DNA of 64,000 bases from Flavobacteriales bacterium (GCA_025210295.1 JAOASC010000028.1:1-64000); one strand, 5' to 3'; counted from the stretch's first letter, positions 1 to 8,628 are shown. Notes: a model not told the origin generated them from the sequence alone. A program made the numbers and translations.

Positions 1-510
1 AACGACAGCTGTACCCCAATTGTCAGCACCAGATGGCGCAGCTTGAGGAACCCAGTTGGTTCCATCCCAAGTTAAAACTTCTCCATTGTTAGCAGTAGCT
101 GGTAACTCAATTTCATTGTTGGGATCATTGTCGTTATCAGTTACCGTCAATGGATTTCCTACAGTACCATCACCAGAGATATTAGCTCCAGCAGTTTGTA
201 CGACTTGTGTCCCCCAGTTATCTCCCGTACCACTTCCCACTTGAACCCACTGTAAATTAGGCCCGTCCCAATAGAAAAAAGTCGTTAAGTCTTTATCATA
301 AACCAACATCCCATTCTCGGCATTGGTTAACGCAGTGCCTAAAGTATTACGAGCAGTAGTTGTTAACCTGGAAATTAAAACTCCTTTATCACTGGATTCA
401 ATTTCTAAAACTGCTTGTGGGTTGGGATTTAATGTTCCGATTCCTACATTGTTTTGAGCAAAGAAATTAAGAGATGTCAATAAACTTATTGAGATAAAAA
501 TATATTTCAT
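1..510 (-). CDS. Tail-fibre-like secreted protein, C-terminus cut off by window edge
   Basis: The reading frame is open from an ATG at 508-510 to the left edge, so only the first 170 residues are visible. Residues 1-19 form a signal peptide ending in FFAQ. A NVGIGTLNPNP motif follows at 21-31, then a KGVLISRLTT segment near 44-53. Both are typical of the tail-fibre-like surface proteins of Flavobacteria that often end in an S74 domain, but the end is not visible here. Asn/Asp-rich repeats (DNDNDPNNE) follow. It lies 26 bp downstream of the similarly built 794-codon gene and probably shares its transcript. Export is inferred from the signal peptide; the molecular role is unknown. Confidence 0.7.
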   Translation of the reverse strand, partial: MKYIFISISLLTSLNFFAQNNVGIGTLNPNPQAVLEIESSDKGVLISRLTTTARNTLGTALTNAENGMLVYDKDLTTFFYWDGPNLQWVQVGSGTGDNWGTQVVQTAGANISGDGTVGNPLTVTDNDNDPNNEIELPATANNGEVLTWDGTNWVPQAAPSGADNWGTAVV

Positions 511-536
511 AATCTTATGGATTTAATAACCTAGAA

Positions 537-2924
537 TTAGTGCTTTTTTAATGCTTCTAGTTGTTTAATTAACTCATGGTTACTTTCTTTGAGTGCATCA
601 ATTTGTTGTTGTTGCTCTTTTACAGAGTTGACAAGAATATATAGCATGTATGTTCCTCCATCGTAATTGAGGATTTCTTCCATTTCTTTTGATTGAGGTG
701 ATTTACTTGCTTCGTATGAACCAATCATATATGGAGCTACTTTTTGAACATCTTGAGCAATAATACCAACATAATCTTTACCATCATCATTGGTTTGGTA
801 TAAACCATTATACTTGAAAGTCACAGGGTTAATCTGTTGTAAGACATTTAATCCGTCTGTAAAATTAGTGATGTCTTTTTTGGTTCTTCTATCAGAAGTT
901 GCTGCCCATGTTCCTCCACCAGACTTATACGCTTGGCCATTATTACTGAAAATAAAATCTGTAGTAAATGAAGTCTGACCAGAAATAAATTTACCAATAT
1001 GAAGTGCATCATCTCCACTGGTATTGTCTCCAATATTAATTCTTAATTGAGAACGATCATATACTTCATTATAACGTGCCATCCATAAAACATCGGTAGC
1101 ATCACTATTTCCAGTTCCTCCAACAGGACCACCTGAAAAGTATAGACGATTACCATAGTTAGGGTAACTTCCTGTATTAGGAGGGTTGATCATTCCAACT
1201 CTTACATGTCCATTCACTTGGAGTTTATCAGTAGGAGATAAGGTTCCTATTCCTACATTTCCAGCGCCCTTAACAACAAATTGAGAATTGGAATTGTTAA
1301 CCACATTAAAAGTATTGGTATTAGGCCCGACAAAAGAAGCGTTATCTTTCTGTAAGACATATACACCTGTGGTGGTAAACCCAACATCTGTTCCTCCAAT
1401 AAATGCGGCATTAGTATTAGACAAACCAGTAAAGTCTTTTTGTACTGTTAGTGCATTTTGCGCAGTGTTTTCGACGATTTCTAATTTTGAAGTAGGAGTG
1501 GTCGTCCCAATTCCAACTCTTCCGTCTGCTCTCACTACCATGGATACATTATCGTAGGTATTGTTAGTATTAAAGTTTCCGCCTCCATTGATAAAGTATA
1601 CTCCGTCAGAAGCTTGATTATCTTGAACAGCGAGAACTAATTGACCATTTTGAGCCCCTTCAATATATCCTCCAAAATTACTCCCTCCTGCCCAAAGTGA
1701 AGTATTCTGTAAATTTTTATAAGGGGTTGTAGATTGAAATACACCGATAGAAGACACAAGGTTAGAAGCTCCAAAAGAACCAGAACCTATAACATGAAGT
1801 TCATCAGTTGGCGCTATAATTCCGATCCCTACATTACCTTGTGTAAAGATGTTGTCATTGATATTGTTAGGCTGATTAGTTCCTCCGACTTCATACCAAT
1901 CATGATCATCTAATGTACTTAAATTAACATTGTTTCCACCGCTAATACTTAAGGAGTTTCCACTTAGAGATAAATTTTGGATTTCGTTAGTTGTAGAACC
2001 ATCCACCTCCGTAAAAGAAGTTAGATAACCATTGTTGTTGACATACGCATCTACTTGCGCTTCGGTTAATTGTGTGTCATCATCAGTAAAGCTTCCTCCA
2101 CCTAAACTAAGAGTTACGGTACTTCCTGTTTTCGAAATGGTTTGAATTTCGTTAGTTGTAGAACCATCCACTTCTGTAAAAGAAGTTAGATAACCATTGT
2201 TGTTGACATACGCATCTACTTGCGCTTCGGTTAGTTGTGTGTCATCATCAGTAAAAGAACCGCCTCCATTACTTAGAGTAACAGTATTTCCTGATTTGGT
2301 AATCGTTTGAAGTTCGTTAGATGGGTCAGCATCATTATCGCTTAATGTGCTTAAATCAACTGAGGCATTGGAACCGTTTTCATATATAGTTAGTGTGGTA
2401 TTATTAAGCACCAAACTGTCTACATCTGTATCAATAGAATCTTGTAAACTAGAGATAAAGTTAGCGTTGTATAACAAAGTATCGGCATTATCATACAAAA
2501 TTGAAATCACTTGGTTTTCAAAATTATTATTGTTGATAATGTTAGAAGATATACTGTCAGATAAAGGGGATAGGTCAATAGAAGCAGCATTTCCATTTTC
2601 AATAAAAGTTGTTAAAGTATAGCCATTTAAGATTAAGCTATCAATGTTTTGATCATCAGTCCCTAGTCCAGCACCTCCACTAATAATAGAAACAAAATCG
2701 GAAGTGTTGATATACTTTACAACTCCAGTAGAATGATTAATCATCAATAAAGAAGTATCGCCAACAGAATAAGCTTGCAATCCATCTACTCTTAAGGGAT
2801 CATCTCCTGTTGTAAAAGGAGAGATATGTAAAGAATGCGTTGGGTTGTTTTGGTTAACACCTACATTTTGAGCAATGGTAAAAAACGATAAACCTATAAA
2901 TAGGGAAGATATTAGGAATTTCAT
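537..2924 (-). CDS. Secreted tail-fibre-like protein with C-terminal S74 chaperone domain
   Basis: A 795-residue protein with a signal peptide (1-19) and at least four NVGIG-type motifs (NVGVNQNNP near residue 20, then NVGIGIIAP, RVGIGTTTP and NVGIGTLSP). A perfect-phase 55-residue tandem duplication carries the sequence QLTEAQVDAYVNNNGYLTSF. Near residue 678 the motif TSDRRTKKDI begins an intramolecular chaperone domain (peptidase S74 family), which in phage fibres assists trimerisation and then cleaves itself off at the Ser of the SD pair. The last 30 residues are a predicted coiled coil, as expected for a trimerising tail. A TATTTTTG promoter box lies 17 nt before the ATG. The role is probably a fibrous cell-surface or adhesive protein; the ligand cannot be told. 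Confidence 0.8.
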   Translation of the reverse strand: MKFLISSLFIGLSFFTIAQNVGVNQNNPTHSLHISPFTTGDDPLRVDGLQAYSVGDTSLLMINHSTGVVKYINTSDFVSIISGGAGLGTDDQNIDSLILNGYTLTTFIENGNAASIDLSPLSDSISSNIINNNNFENQVISILYDNADTLLYNANFISSLQDSIDTDVDSLVLNNTTLTIYENGSNASVDLSTLSDNDADPSNELQTITKSGNTVTLSNGGGSFTDDDTQLTEAQVDAYVNNNGYLTSFTEVDGSTTNEIQTISKTGSTVTLSLGGGSFTDDDTQLTEAQVDAYVNNNGYLTSFTEVDGSTTNEIQNLSLSGNSLSISGGNNVNLSTLDDHDWYEVGGTNQPNNINDNIFTQGNVGIGIIAPTDELHVIGSGSFGASNLVSSIGVFQSTTPYKNLQNTSLWAGGSNFGGYIEGAQNGQLVLAVQDNQASDGVYFINGGGNFNTNNTYDNVSMVVRADGRVGIGTTTPTSKLEIVENTAQNALTVQKDFTGLSNTNAAFIGGTDVGFTTTGVYVLQKDNASFVGPNTNTFNVVNNSNSQFVVKGAGNVGIGTLSPTDKLQVNGHVRVGMINPPNTGSYPNYGNRLYFSGGPVGGTGNSDATDVLWMARYNEVYDRSQLRINIGDNTSGDDALHIGKFISGQTSFTTDFIFSNNGQAYKSGGGTWAATSDRRTKKDITNFTDGLNVLQQINPVTFKYNGLYQTNDDGKDYVGIIAQDVQKVAPYMIGSYEASKSPQSKEMEEILNYDGGTYMLYILVNSVKEQQQQIDALKESNHELIKQLEALKKH
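1981..2310 (-). repeat. Two tandem 165-bp units inside the S74-domain gene
   Basis: Unit boundaries fall at 1981, 2146 and 2311. Long runs are identical between units, for example the block encoding EAQVDAYVNNNGYLTSF, with scattered silent or conservative changes elsewhere. The 55-codon period keeps the frame, so copy number could change without breaking the protein. Confidence 0.85.
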
Positions 2925-2941
2925 AAAGTTGGTATTTAAAC

Positions 2942-2949
2942 CAAAAATA
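2942..2949 (-). promoter_or_regulatory. Candidate -7 box TATTTTTG for the S74-domain gene
   Basis: Exact match to the Bacteroidota TAnnTTTG consensus on the minus strand, 17 nt before the ATG at 2924. No convincing -33 TTG was assigned. Confidence 0.5.
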
Positions 2950-2970
2950 TGAAAGTTTTTGTTTTAAACT

Positions 2971-4116
2971 CTATTCTTGCTTAATTTTCTTACTACCAGC
3001 GTATAATGGTAGATGAACAAGCTTACTTTCTAATTGAGCGTTTAATAAAGATACTTTCTTTTTGGGTTTAAGCCCTAGTCTTTTTATGGCATTCAAGTTA
3101 GAAGAAATAATCCAAGCATCATATCCTGTCCATTTGTGTTTTAAATTATTTCCAATTAATTCATAGAACTGCTCAATGTTATTAGTCTTTAATCGCACTT
3201 CATAAGGAGGGTTGGTAACAATGATACCTTCTTCAGTTGGTTTTTCATTTTTAAAGAAGTCTTTCATCTCAAATTGAATGGCGTTATTAAGAGCTTCAAT
3301 ACTGTTGGCATTCATTTCTGCAGTTCTAATTGTTTGCCTAGACTTGTCGAAAGCATATATTGGGGCTTTTTGGTCTTTTATTTCAAACTGAGCTTCATAC
3401 TTTAAACCTTCCCAAATATCTTCTCTATAATCTAACCAGTTCATAAAACCAAACGCTTCTCTAATATATCCCGGAGCAATGTTTTTAGCTTTCATTGCGG
3501 CTTCGATAGCGAAAGTTCCTGAACCACACATGGGATCAATAAAAGGAGTTTGTGTATCCCATTCACTAATTCCAATTATTCCAGCAGCTAGAACTTCATT
3601 GATTGGAGCGACCCCGCCATAAGTTCTATAACCTCTCTTAAATAGAGGTTCACCAGAGCTGTTTAATAACAGAGAACATTTATTCTCAGATATTCTCAAC
3701 ATGATTTTTACATCAGGATTTTCTGTGTCTATGTTAGGTCTTCTTCCCTTTTTTTCTCTTAATTGATCGACAATAGCATCTTTAACTTTAAGAGAAGCGT
3801 AATGAGAATGAGTGAAAATAGAAGAGTGTACAATGGGATTTATGGAGAATGTTTTCTCAGAAGTAATGTAATTGCTCCAATTTATTTTTTGCACTTTTTC
3901 ATATAGCTCTTCTTCATTATTGGCTTGAAATTTAGAAAGTGGCAACAATACATCTATAGCCGTTCTTAACCAAAGGTTACTTTTGTAGAGTAGGCGAACA
4001 TCTCCTTTATATTCGACAGCTCGATTGAAAATTTCGATTTCCTTACCTCCAATTTGTTTAATTTCTTCAGCTAAAACTTCTTCTAATCCAGCTAATGTTC
4101 GTGCAACTATTTTCAT
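2971..4116 (-). CDS. THUMP-domain class I SAM-dependent rRNA (guanine-N2-)methyltransferase, RlmL-like
   Basis: The 381-residue protein has an N-terminal ferredoxin-like/THUMP RNA-binding region (about 1-155) followed by a Rossmann methyltransferase domain. The SAM-binding motif I DPMCGSGTFAIEAA is at 194-207 and the catalytic motif IV NPPY at 302-305; NPPY is the signature of N-methylation of a base. By family (COG0116) it corresponds to the RlmL half of the E. coli RlmKL enzyme, which makes m2G2445 in 23S rRNA; the RlmK half is absent, as is usual for short homologues. The gene follows a membrane-protein gene by 15 bp on the same strand and is probably cotranscribed. The exact target base in this organism is inferred only. 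Confidence 0.85.
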   Translation of the reverse strand: MKIVARTLAGLEEVLAEEIKQIGGKEIEIFNRAVEYKGDVRLLYKSNLWLRTAIDVLLPLSKFQANNEEELYEKVQKINWSNYITSEKTFSINPIVHSSIFTHSHYASLKVKDAIVDQLREKKGRRPNIDTENPDVKIMLRISENKCSLLLNSSGEPLFKRGYRTYGGVAPINEVLAAGIIGISEWDTQTPFIDPMCGSGTFAIEAAMKAKNIAPGYIREAFGFMNWLDYREDIWEGLKYEAQFEIKDQKAPIYAFDKSRQTIRTAEMNANSIEALNNAIQFEMKDFFKNEKPTEEGIIVTNPPYEVRLKTNNIEQFYELIGNNLKHKWTGYDAWIISSNLNAIKRLGLKPKKKVSLLNAQLESKLVHLPLYAGSKKIKQE

Positions 4117-4131
4117 TCTAAATTTTAATAA

Positions 4132-4920
4132 TTAATTATCCTCTTCTTCATCAACTTCTTCAAAATCGATGTATTCATCTTCGTCAATTTCGTCCTGCTT
4201 TTGCTGGTTGAATTGTTCAAAGATATTTTGATTAAAGTTAAAAGGGTTTTGTCCTTTGTTAAACCCTCCCATGTTATTGAAGTTTTGAAAAGGATTTCTA
4301 TTTTTTTGCTTCCTTTGAGAAAGTGGTTTTCCAGTAATGAGGTGTCCAATAAATTCAATTAACCTACCCGTAGCTGTAAAGCCTCTCGAAAACATCGAGA
4401 ATAAAAAGAAAAAGCCAACAATAGAGATGATAAAGTGAATAAAAAAAGTATCGTAAAAGTTTAAAATTCCTGCATGTAGTATTGCTACCACATTATTGTG
4501 CATAATTAAAGGGAAATTAAAAGATAAAAGATACAGTATGATTGAAATACCAACAATATGAGGTTCATATTTTAATGCTCCTCCTAGTTGAATCCTGCTC
4601 TTGTTGGTTTGTATTTGAACACTCATAATTGCTTTGTCAGTTTTACCGGCGAGGTATAGAAATATAATAATTCCTCCAAGAGCAATATAGAAAGGTGTTT
4701 GATGTGCTATTGTTGGATTTTTCTCTATGAAATCAACCGTTTGAACAGCAGTAAGTGCAGCTATGCAATAGTATTGAATACTTTTAAAAAGATAATTGCT
4801 TGTCGAGTTGTTTTGAAAAGCACCTGAAAGAAATTTAGGTAAACTAGTAATGAAAAACCATAAAATCGAAAAAACAATATAAATTATTCCCAACAGGTAT
4901 ATGTAGTTGAATATTTCCAT
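4132..4920 (-). CDS. Multipass membrane protein with acidic C-terminal tail, function unknown
   Basis: I take ATG 4920 as the start rather than an upstream TTG at 4929, because a TATCTTTG promoter box sits at 4927-4934. The 262-residue product has about five hydrophobic segments (starting near 7, 45, 75, 125 and 165), then a polar Asn/Gln/Phe-rich linker (about 200-240) and a strongly acidic end dominated by Glu and Asp. I recognise no family. It precedes the rRNA methyltransferase by 15 bp, which suggests cotranscription but not shared function. The acidic tail could bind a basic partner or cation; that is speculation. Confidence 0.65.
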   Translation of the reverse strand: MEIFNYIYLLGIIYIVFSILWFFITSLPKFLSGAFQNNSTSNYLFKSIQYYCIAALTAVQTVDFIEKNPTIAHQTPFYIALGGIIIFLYLAGKTDKAIMSVQIQTNKSRIQLGGALKYEPHIVGISIILYLLSFNFPLIMHNNVVAILHAGILNFYDTFFIHFIISIVGFFFLFSMFSRGFTATGRLIEFIGHLITGKPLSQRKQKNRNPFQNFNNMGGFNKGQNPFNFNQNIFEQFNQQKQDEIDEDEYIDFEEVDEEEDN

Positions 4921-4926
4921 TGATAA

Positions 4927-4934
4927 CAAAGATA
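4927..4934 (-). promoter_or_regulatory. Candidate -7 box TATCTTTG with almost no leader
   Basis: Perfect TAnnTTTG match on the minus strand, only 6 nt before ATG 4920. If used, the transcript would be leaderless or nearly so. Confidence 0.45.
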
Positions 4935-4976
4935 GTATGAATTGTGGGACTTGCTCAAGCTTTATATTAAAAGATG

Positions 4977-5195
4977 TTAATCTTTTTCCTTTAATCTATC
5001 TTTAAAGCTTTTAGAGGGAAGTTCTTTGGTCTTTCTTAAAATTTTTGAAACTATGAATATTCCTGAGAATATGATTAAAACAGTAAAGATATTAAATTCG
5101 TTACGAGTGTTTTTTACCCATAAATCTATAAAACCATAAATTAGAATTATAGTTCCAATGGAAAGGAATAGGTAATTAATTGTATTTTTGCTCAT
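4977..5195 (-). CDS. Small two-helix membrane protein, function unknown
   Basis: A 72-residue protein with two hydrophobic stretches (about 8-26 and 37-52) and a charged, Lys-rich C-terminus (about 53-72), so it probably forms a helical hairpin in the inner membrane. I recognise no family. The ATG at 5195 lies only 14 nt from the ATG of the divergent acyltransferase gene, and its candidate promoter TATATTTG (5214-5221) is inside that neighbour's coding sequence. The good promoter and the full open frame argue for a real gene. Confidence 0.55.
   Translation of the reverse strand: MSKNTINYLFLSIGTIILIYGFIDLWVKNTRNEFNIFTVLIIFSGIFIVSKILRKTKELPSKSFKDRLKEKD
5183..5190 (+). promoter_or_regulatory. 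Candidate -7 box TATTTTTG for the acyltransferase gene
   Basis: Perfect TAnnTTTG on the plus strand, 19 nt before ATG 5210. It lies inside the first codons of the minus-strand gene that starts at 5195. Confidence 0.5.
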
Positions 5196-5209
5196 TACTC
5201 AGGCAATTG

Positions 5210-6154
5210 ATGACAAATATAAAGACTATACATTTTAAAAGACGTAAAGAAATTGATATTCTTCGTTATGATCAATTAGTTGGAGCTGCTAACACAGTAA
5301 ATATATATTGTTTAAGTTGGTATTTGGATGCTGTTGCTGACCATTGGGGGTGCTTGGTAAAGGGCGATTATGAAGCGGTTTTACCGATACCCTATACGAT
5401 TAAGTTTGGACAGCAAATTATTTATCAGCCTTTCTTTACACGAGAATTAAATGTTTTTTCAAAACAAGAGCTCAATAGTCATTTAGTTCAAGAGATGTTT
5501 AGTGCAATTCCAAAGGAATATAGAAAAGTTGATTTTGCAACTTCAAGTTTAATCGATTTAGAGCAGTTTGATCGTCAAGAAGCTCAACATCAAGTGTTGG
5601 ATTTAGAAGGAGAGTATGCTGATATAAGAGCCAGCTACTCTAAAAATACTAAGCGCTTATTAAATAAAGCTGAGAAGTCAGGATTAACAATCGATGTTAT
5701 TCAAGAGGCTTCTGATTTTATTACCTTTTTTAAAACACACACTGGAAAACAAGTCAATTATACTCCCAATAATTATCAACAACTAGAAGCGTTAGTGCAG
5801 TATATTATTAATCACAAAAAAGGACAGGTTTTAGTGGTACTTGAAGAGGGAACGATTATTGCTCAGGGAGTTTTTCTTCATCAAGGAGATAAAGTAACCT
5901 ATCTAAAAGGTTCTGTTAATGAAAGGGGAAAAGTTTTAGGAGCAATGTTTTTATTAATGGATTATGTTGTTCGAAAGAGTATAGAGGAAGAGCGGATAAG
6001 GTTCGATTTTGGAGGGAGTAATATCGAAAATATAGCTGCTTTTTATAAAAAGTTTGGAGCAAAAGATAGGAAGTATTATCGCTATTCTAAAAATGAGTTG
6101 TCATGGATTTTAAAAAAGGGAAAAATACTAAGGGATTTTTTGAAGTTGTCATAA
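5210..6154 (+). CDS. GNAT/FemAB-like acyltransferase
   Basis: The start is placed at ATG 5210; a TTG 30 nt upstream would lie before the likely promoter. The 314-residue product resembles the BioF2/FemAB-type double GNAT fold. It has an early WYLDAV segment (binding of an acyl chain or aminoacyl group is typical there), a middle basic SKNTKRLLNKAEK helix in the position where family members carry Y-R-ARK, and a C-terminal RFDFGGSNIENIAAFYKKFGA block, the conserved end of this superfamily, which puts the peptide in the acyl-CoA or aminoacyl-tRNA site. The substrate cannot be deduced. Related enzymes modify peptidoglycan, exopolysaccharide or lipids. It is transcribed divergently from a small membrane protein. 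Confidence 0.7.
   Translation: MTNIKTIHFKRRKEIDILRYDQLVGAANTVNIYCLSWYLDAVADHWGCLVKGDYEAVLPIPYTIKFGQQIIYQPFFTRELNVFSKQELNSHLVQEMFSAIPKEYRKVDFATSSLIDLEQFDRQEAQHQVLDLEGEYADIRASYSKNTKRLLNKAEKSGLTIDVIQEASDFITFFKTHTGKQVNYTPNNYQQLEALVQYIINHKKGQVLVVLEEGTIIAQGVFLHQGDKVTYLKGSVNERGKVLGAMFLLMDYVVRKSIEEERIRFDFGGSNIENIAAFYKKFGAKDRKYYRYSKNELSWILKKGKILRDFLKLS
5214..5221 (-). promoter_or_regulatory. Candidate -7 box TATATTTG for the 72-residue membrane protein
   Basis: Perfect TAnnTTTG on the minus strand, 18 nt before ATG 5195. It overlaps the first codons of the plus-strand acyltransferase, so the two promoters face each other. Confidence 0.45.
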
Positions 6155-6330
6155 CTTCTTATCAAGTTAAGTTTTGATTCCTTTTTAATTTTATTCTGTA
6201 GTAGTGGCGATGTAATAAAAATAGAACTGTGACTCCATCTAAAAATGAATAAAAATTATTATTTTATGAGAACTTTGAACAACTTCTATTAAAAAATAAC
6301 TTATTTTGTAGTAAATAAAATCTTCTGTTT

Positions 6331-6990
6331 ATGATAACCGTTCACAACTTCAGTAAAAGTAATTCTATTTATAATAATTTCTTAGCTCAATTAAGAGATT
6401 TAAAAGTTCAAAAAGATCGTTTGCGTTTTAGACGTAATTTGGAGCGATTAGGAGAAATTACTGCTTATGAGGTGAGTAAGGAGTTGCAGTTCAAAGAGGC
6501 TGAAATATACTCCCCACTAGGTGTTGCTAAATCGAATATTATTGAAGAACAACCGGTCATTGCCACAATCTTAAGAGCAGGTCTGCCTTTACATCAAGGT
6601 TTTTTAAATTACTTTGATAGTGCAGATAACTGTTTTATCTCGGCATATCGAAAGCATACTAATAATGAGGATTTTGATGTTGAAATAGAGTATATGTCTA
6701 GTCCAAGTGTTGATGGGAAAGTTGTGATTCTTACTGATCCTATGATCGCTTCTGGTGCATCTATGGTGTTAGCATATAAAGCTTTGTTGAGTAAAGGAAA
6801 ACCCAAACATGTTCATGTTGTAGGTGTAATTAGTAGTTTAGAAGGGATTAACTATGTAAAACAACACATGCCTGAAAATACGACGATTTGGATTGGGGCA
6901 ATTGATGAAGAGATGACAGCTCAATCGTATATTGTACCTGGTTTAGGAGACGCAGGTGATTTAGCTTTTGGAGAAAAGATGGATTATTAA
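6331..6990 (+). CDS. upp: Uracil phosphoribosyltransferase
   Basis: Salvage enzyme that makes UMP from uracil and PRPP in the cytoplasm. The 219-residue length suits the family. The PRPP-binding loop reads LTDPMIASGAS (about 135-145; the family consensus is DPMLATG.S), the flexible ATILRAGL segment is near 78-85, and the uracil-binding C-terminus YIVPGLGDAGDLAFG is near 199-213. The gene stands alone: 176 bp upstream carry no recognisable gene and only an imperfect promoter-like TATTTTG at about 6302-6308, and a strong terminator follows at 7036-7063. Confidence 0.95.
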   Translation: MITVHNFSKSNSIYNNFLAQLRDLKVQKDRLRFRRNLERLGEITAYEVSKELQFKEAEIYSPLGVAKSNIIEEQPVIATILRAGLPLHQGFLNYFDSADNCFISAYRKHTNNEDFDVEIEYMSSPSVDGKVVILTDPMIASGASMVLAYKALLSKGKPKHVHVVGVISSLEGINYVKQHMPENTTIWIGAIDEEMTAQSYIVPGLGDAGDLAFGEKMDY

Positions 6991-7030
6991 TAGTAAATTA
7001 ATTAATGTTGAGCATAATGCTTAAAAATAA

Positions 7031-7064
7031 AAAAAACGGGCTGAATTTTCAGCCCGTTTTTTTG
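7031..7064. terminator. Bidirectional rho-independent terminator between upp and the ECF accessory gene
   Basis: A 9-bp perfect stem ACGGGCTGA / TCAGCCCGT (7036-7044 and 7049-7057) with a 4-nt loop is flanked by A6 on the left and T6 on the right, so it works on both strands for the two convergent genes. Confidence 0.9.
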
Positions 7065-7089
7065 TGGTCAATAATGCTATGAAAATTAA

Positions 7090-7542
7090 TTATTGTTTAC
7101 CACCTCGATTGGTTTGACGTTGTTCTTTTCTTTGTTTTTTGAATTCGCGTTCTACATGGTAAAGTTTAGCTACTTTTTTTGGTGGTAGAATAGCGAGGAA
7201 TTTGTCATTGTATTTCTTTTGAATATCTAATTCTGCTTGTTTAGCTTTAATCATGTTGTCTAGCAATGTTTTTACTTCAGCATCACTCATTTCTTCTAAC
7301 TTTTTTCGAGGGTTTTCCTTACGATCTCCTTTGATTGCTTTTAGAGCTGCTTTACGTTCTTCGTTACGCTGCTCATATATTGGCCAAAAAACTTTAGACT
7401 CTTCTGGTGTAAGCGCCAATCGTTCGGTAATAAATGCTACTTTTTGTGCTTTCTTTTCTTCTTTTTTTGCCCCTTTTTGTGCAAAGTTAGTTCCTAATAA
7501 ACCTATAATTAGTCCTAATGTGATTAAAATTCGAGTTTTCAT
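7090..7542 (-). CDS. Secreted Spy-like accessory protein of an ECF sigma operon
   Basis: The 150-residue protein has a signal peptide (about 1-21, ending in TNFAQ) and a highly charged helical body. The motif LTPEESKVFWPIYEQ near residues 43-57 is typical of small periplasmic proteins that Flavobacteria encode next to ECF sigma and anti-sigma genes, often labelled sensor of ECF-type sigma factor. It resembles the LTxxQ-type helical periplasmic sensors (CpxP/Spy) in layout. It is the third gene of a minus-strand operon after a sigma factor and a membrane anti-sigma candidate, which suggests it senses an envelope signal. The signal is unknown. Confidence 0.7.
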   Translation of the reverse strand: MKTRILITLGLIIGLLGTNFAQKGAKKEEKKAQKVAFITERLALTPEESKVFWPIYEQRNEERKAALKAIKGDRKENPRKKLEEMSDAEVKTLLDNMIKAKQAELDIQKKYNDKFLAILPPKKVAKLYHVEREFKKQRKEQRQTNRGGKQ

Positions 7543-7563
7543 AATTCAATGTTTTAATGGTGA

Positions 7564-8037
7564 TTAATAATATTCTTCAATTTCTGATTCAAAATAATCT
7601 TCAAAATCTTGTACTGTAATTTCAGTTTCTTGTAGAGGTTGATGCAATTCGCTAGCCCAAAATTGCAAATCTTCAGTATCATCAAAATCAATATTGTTAC
7701 TAAGAAATTCATCTTGTTCCAATAGGAGTAAATCTTCAAAACTTTCTGCAGTTAAATTATTGAAAGATTCATTGTAAGCTAAAAGCTCTGGGGACAGTTT
7801 TTTAGTAGGGTTAAAAAGAAAGAGACCAGCTATGATTAAAGCTGCAACAGCTGTAGCATAAATCCAAGAGTTCTTTAAAGAAATGATTGGTGTTTTCGTA
7901 TGGGTATCTTCAGCAATTTGTTGTAACTGTTGGGGGAGTTGATCAAAATACCCTTTAGGAACTTCCAAGTTGTGCTTTTTCTTCAAACTAAAAAGAGTTG
8001 GAGCTTCTGGTGTTGTATGTTTATTTGTTGCTTTCAT
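7564..8037 (-). CDS. Single-pass membrane anti-sigma factor candidate
   Basis: The 157-residue product has a soluble N-terminal part (1-48), one clear transmembrane segment (about 53-71) and an acidic extracytoplasmic tail ending in SEIEEYY. The N-terminus contains LEVPKGYFDQLPQQL, a motif common in membrane proteins encoded just after ECF sigma factors in Bacteroidota. Its position 32 bp after the sigma gene and 21 bp before the secreted accessory protein supports an anti-sigma role: the cytoplasmic part would hold the sigma factor and the tail would receive the envelope signal. The role is inferred from context. Confidence 0.65.
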   Translation of the reverse strand: MKATNKHTTPEAPTLFSLKKKHNLEVPKGYFDQLPQQLQQIAEDTHTKTPIISLKNSWIYATAVAALIIAGLFLFNPTKKLSPELLAYNESFNNLTAESFEDLLLLEQDEFLSNNIDFDDTEDLQFWASELHQPLQETEITVQDFEDYFESEIEEYY

Positions 8038-8069
8038 TTGTTCTTATGACTTATCGTTGATCAAAAGGT

Positions 8070-8612
8070 TTAATTGGAGGTTAAAAATTTTTCTATTTTT
8101 TTTACAGCCAAGTGGTAACTTGCTTTTAAAGCTCCAACTGAAGTTTGGGTAATCGCTGAAATATCTTCATATTTCATATCTTCAAAGTATTTGAGGTTAA
8201 AAACAATTCTTTGTTTTTCTGGTAATGTTAGCAATGCTAATTCTAGTCGTTTTTCAATTTCAGTTGCATCCATTTGAATAGCTGCTTGAGTGGTATATGG
8301 CTCTTGAGTTGTTCCATCATATAAAGGGGCCTTCTTTTGCTTATTCAAAAAAGTAATTGATTCATTGGTTGCTATTCGGTAGATCCATGTGTATATTTTT
8401 GCTTCACCTTTATAGTTGAGAAGTCCTTTCCAAATCTTAATAAATGTATTTTGCAAAACATCATTCGTATCATCGTGCGAAATAATTATACGACGTATAT
8501 GCCAATAGATTTTTTGGTTGTATTCTTGGATAATTAGGTCAAAAGCTGCTTGAGCATTTCCAGAGCTTAGTAAGCCTAAAATTTTGTGACTAATATGATC
8601 TAATTTCCCCAT
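8070..8612 (-). CDS. ECF-family RNA polymerase sigma factor (first of three in the window)
   Basis: The 180-residue protein has sigma region 2 (about 22-88, with DDTNDVLQNTFIKIWKGL and YTWIYRIATNESI) and region 4 (about 120-176, with LPEKQRIVFNLKYFEDMKYEDI and a helix-turn-helix). Regions 1 and 3 are missing, as in extracytoplasmic-function sigma factors. A TACTTTTG promoter box lies 16 nt before the start. It heads the operon with the membrane anti-sigma candidate and the secreted accessory protein, and is divergent from a second ECF system across a 147-bp intergenic region. Confidence 0.9.
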   Translation of the reverse strand: MGKLDHISHKILGLLSSGNAQAAFDLIIQEYNQKIYWHIRRIIISHDDTNDVLQNTFIKIWKGLLNYKGEAKIYTWIYRIATNESITFLNKQKKAPLYDGTTQEPYTTQAAIQMDATEIEKRLELALLTLPEKQRIVFNLKYFEDMKYEDISAITQTSVGALKASYHLAVKKIEKFLTSN

Positions 8613-8628
8613 ATAAAAGATTAAAGTT

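Noticed and set aside
6155-6330. RNA gene or riboswitch before upp
   Set aside because: No stable long stem, tRNA-like fold or known riboswitch core could be seen in the AT-rich sequence.
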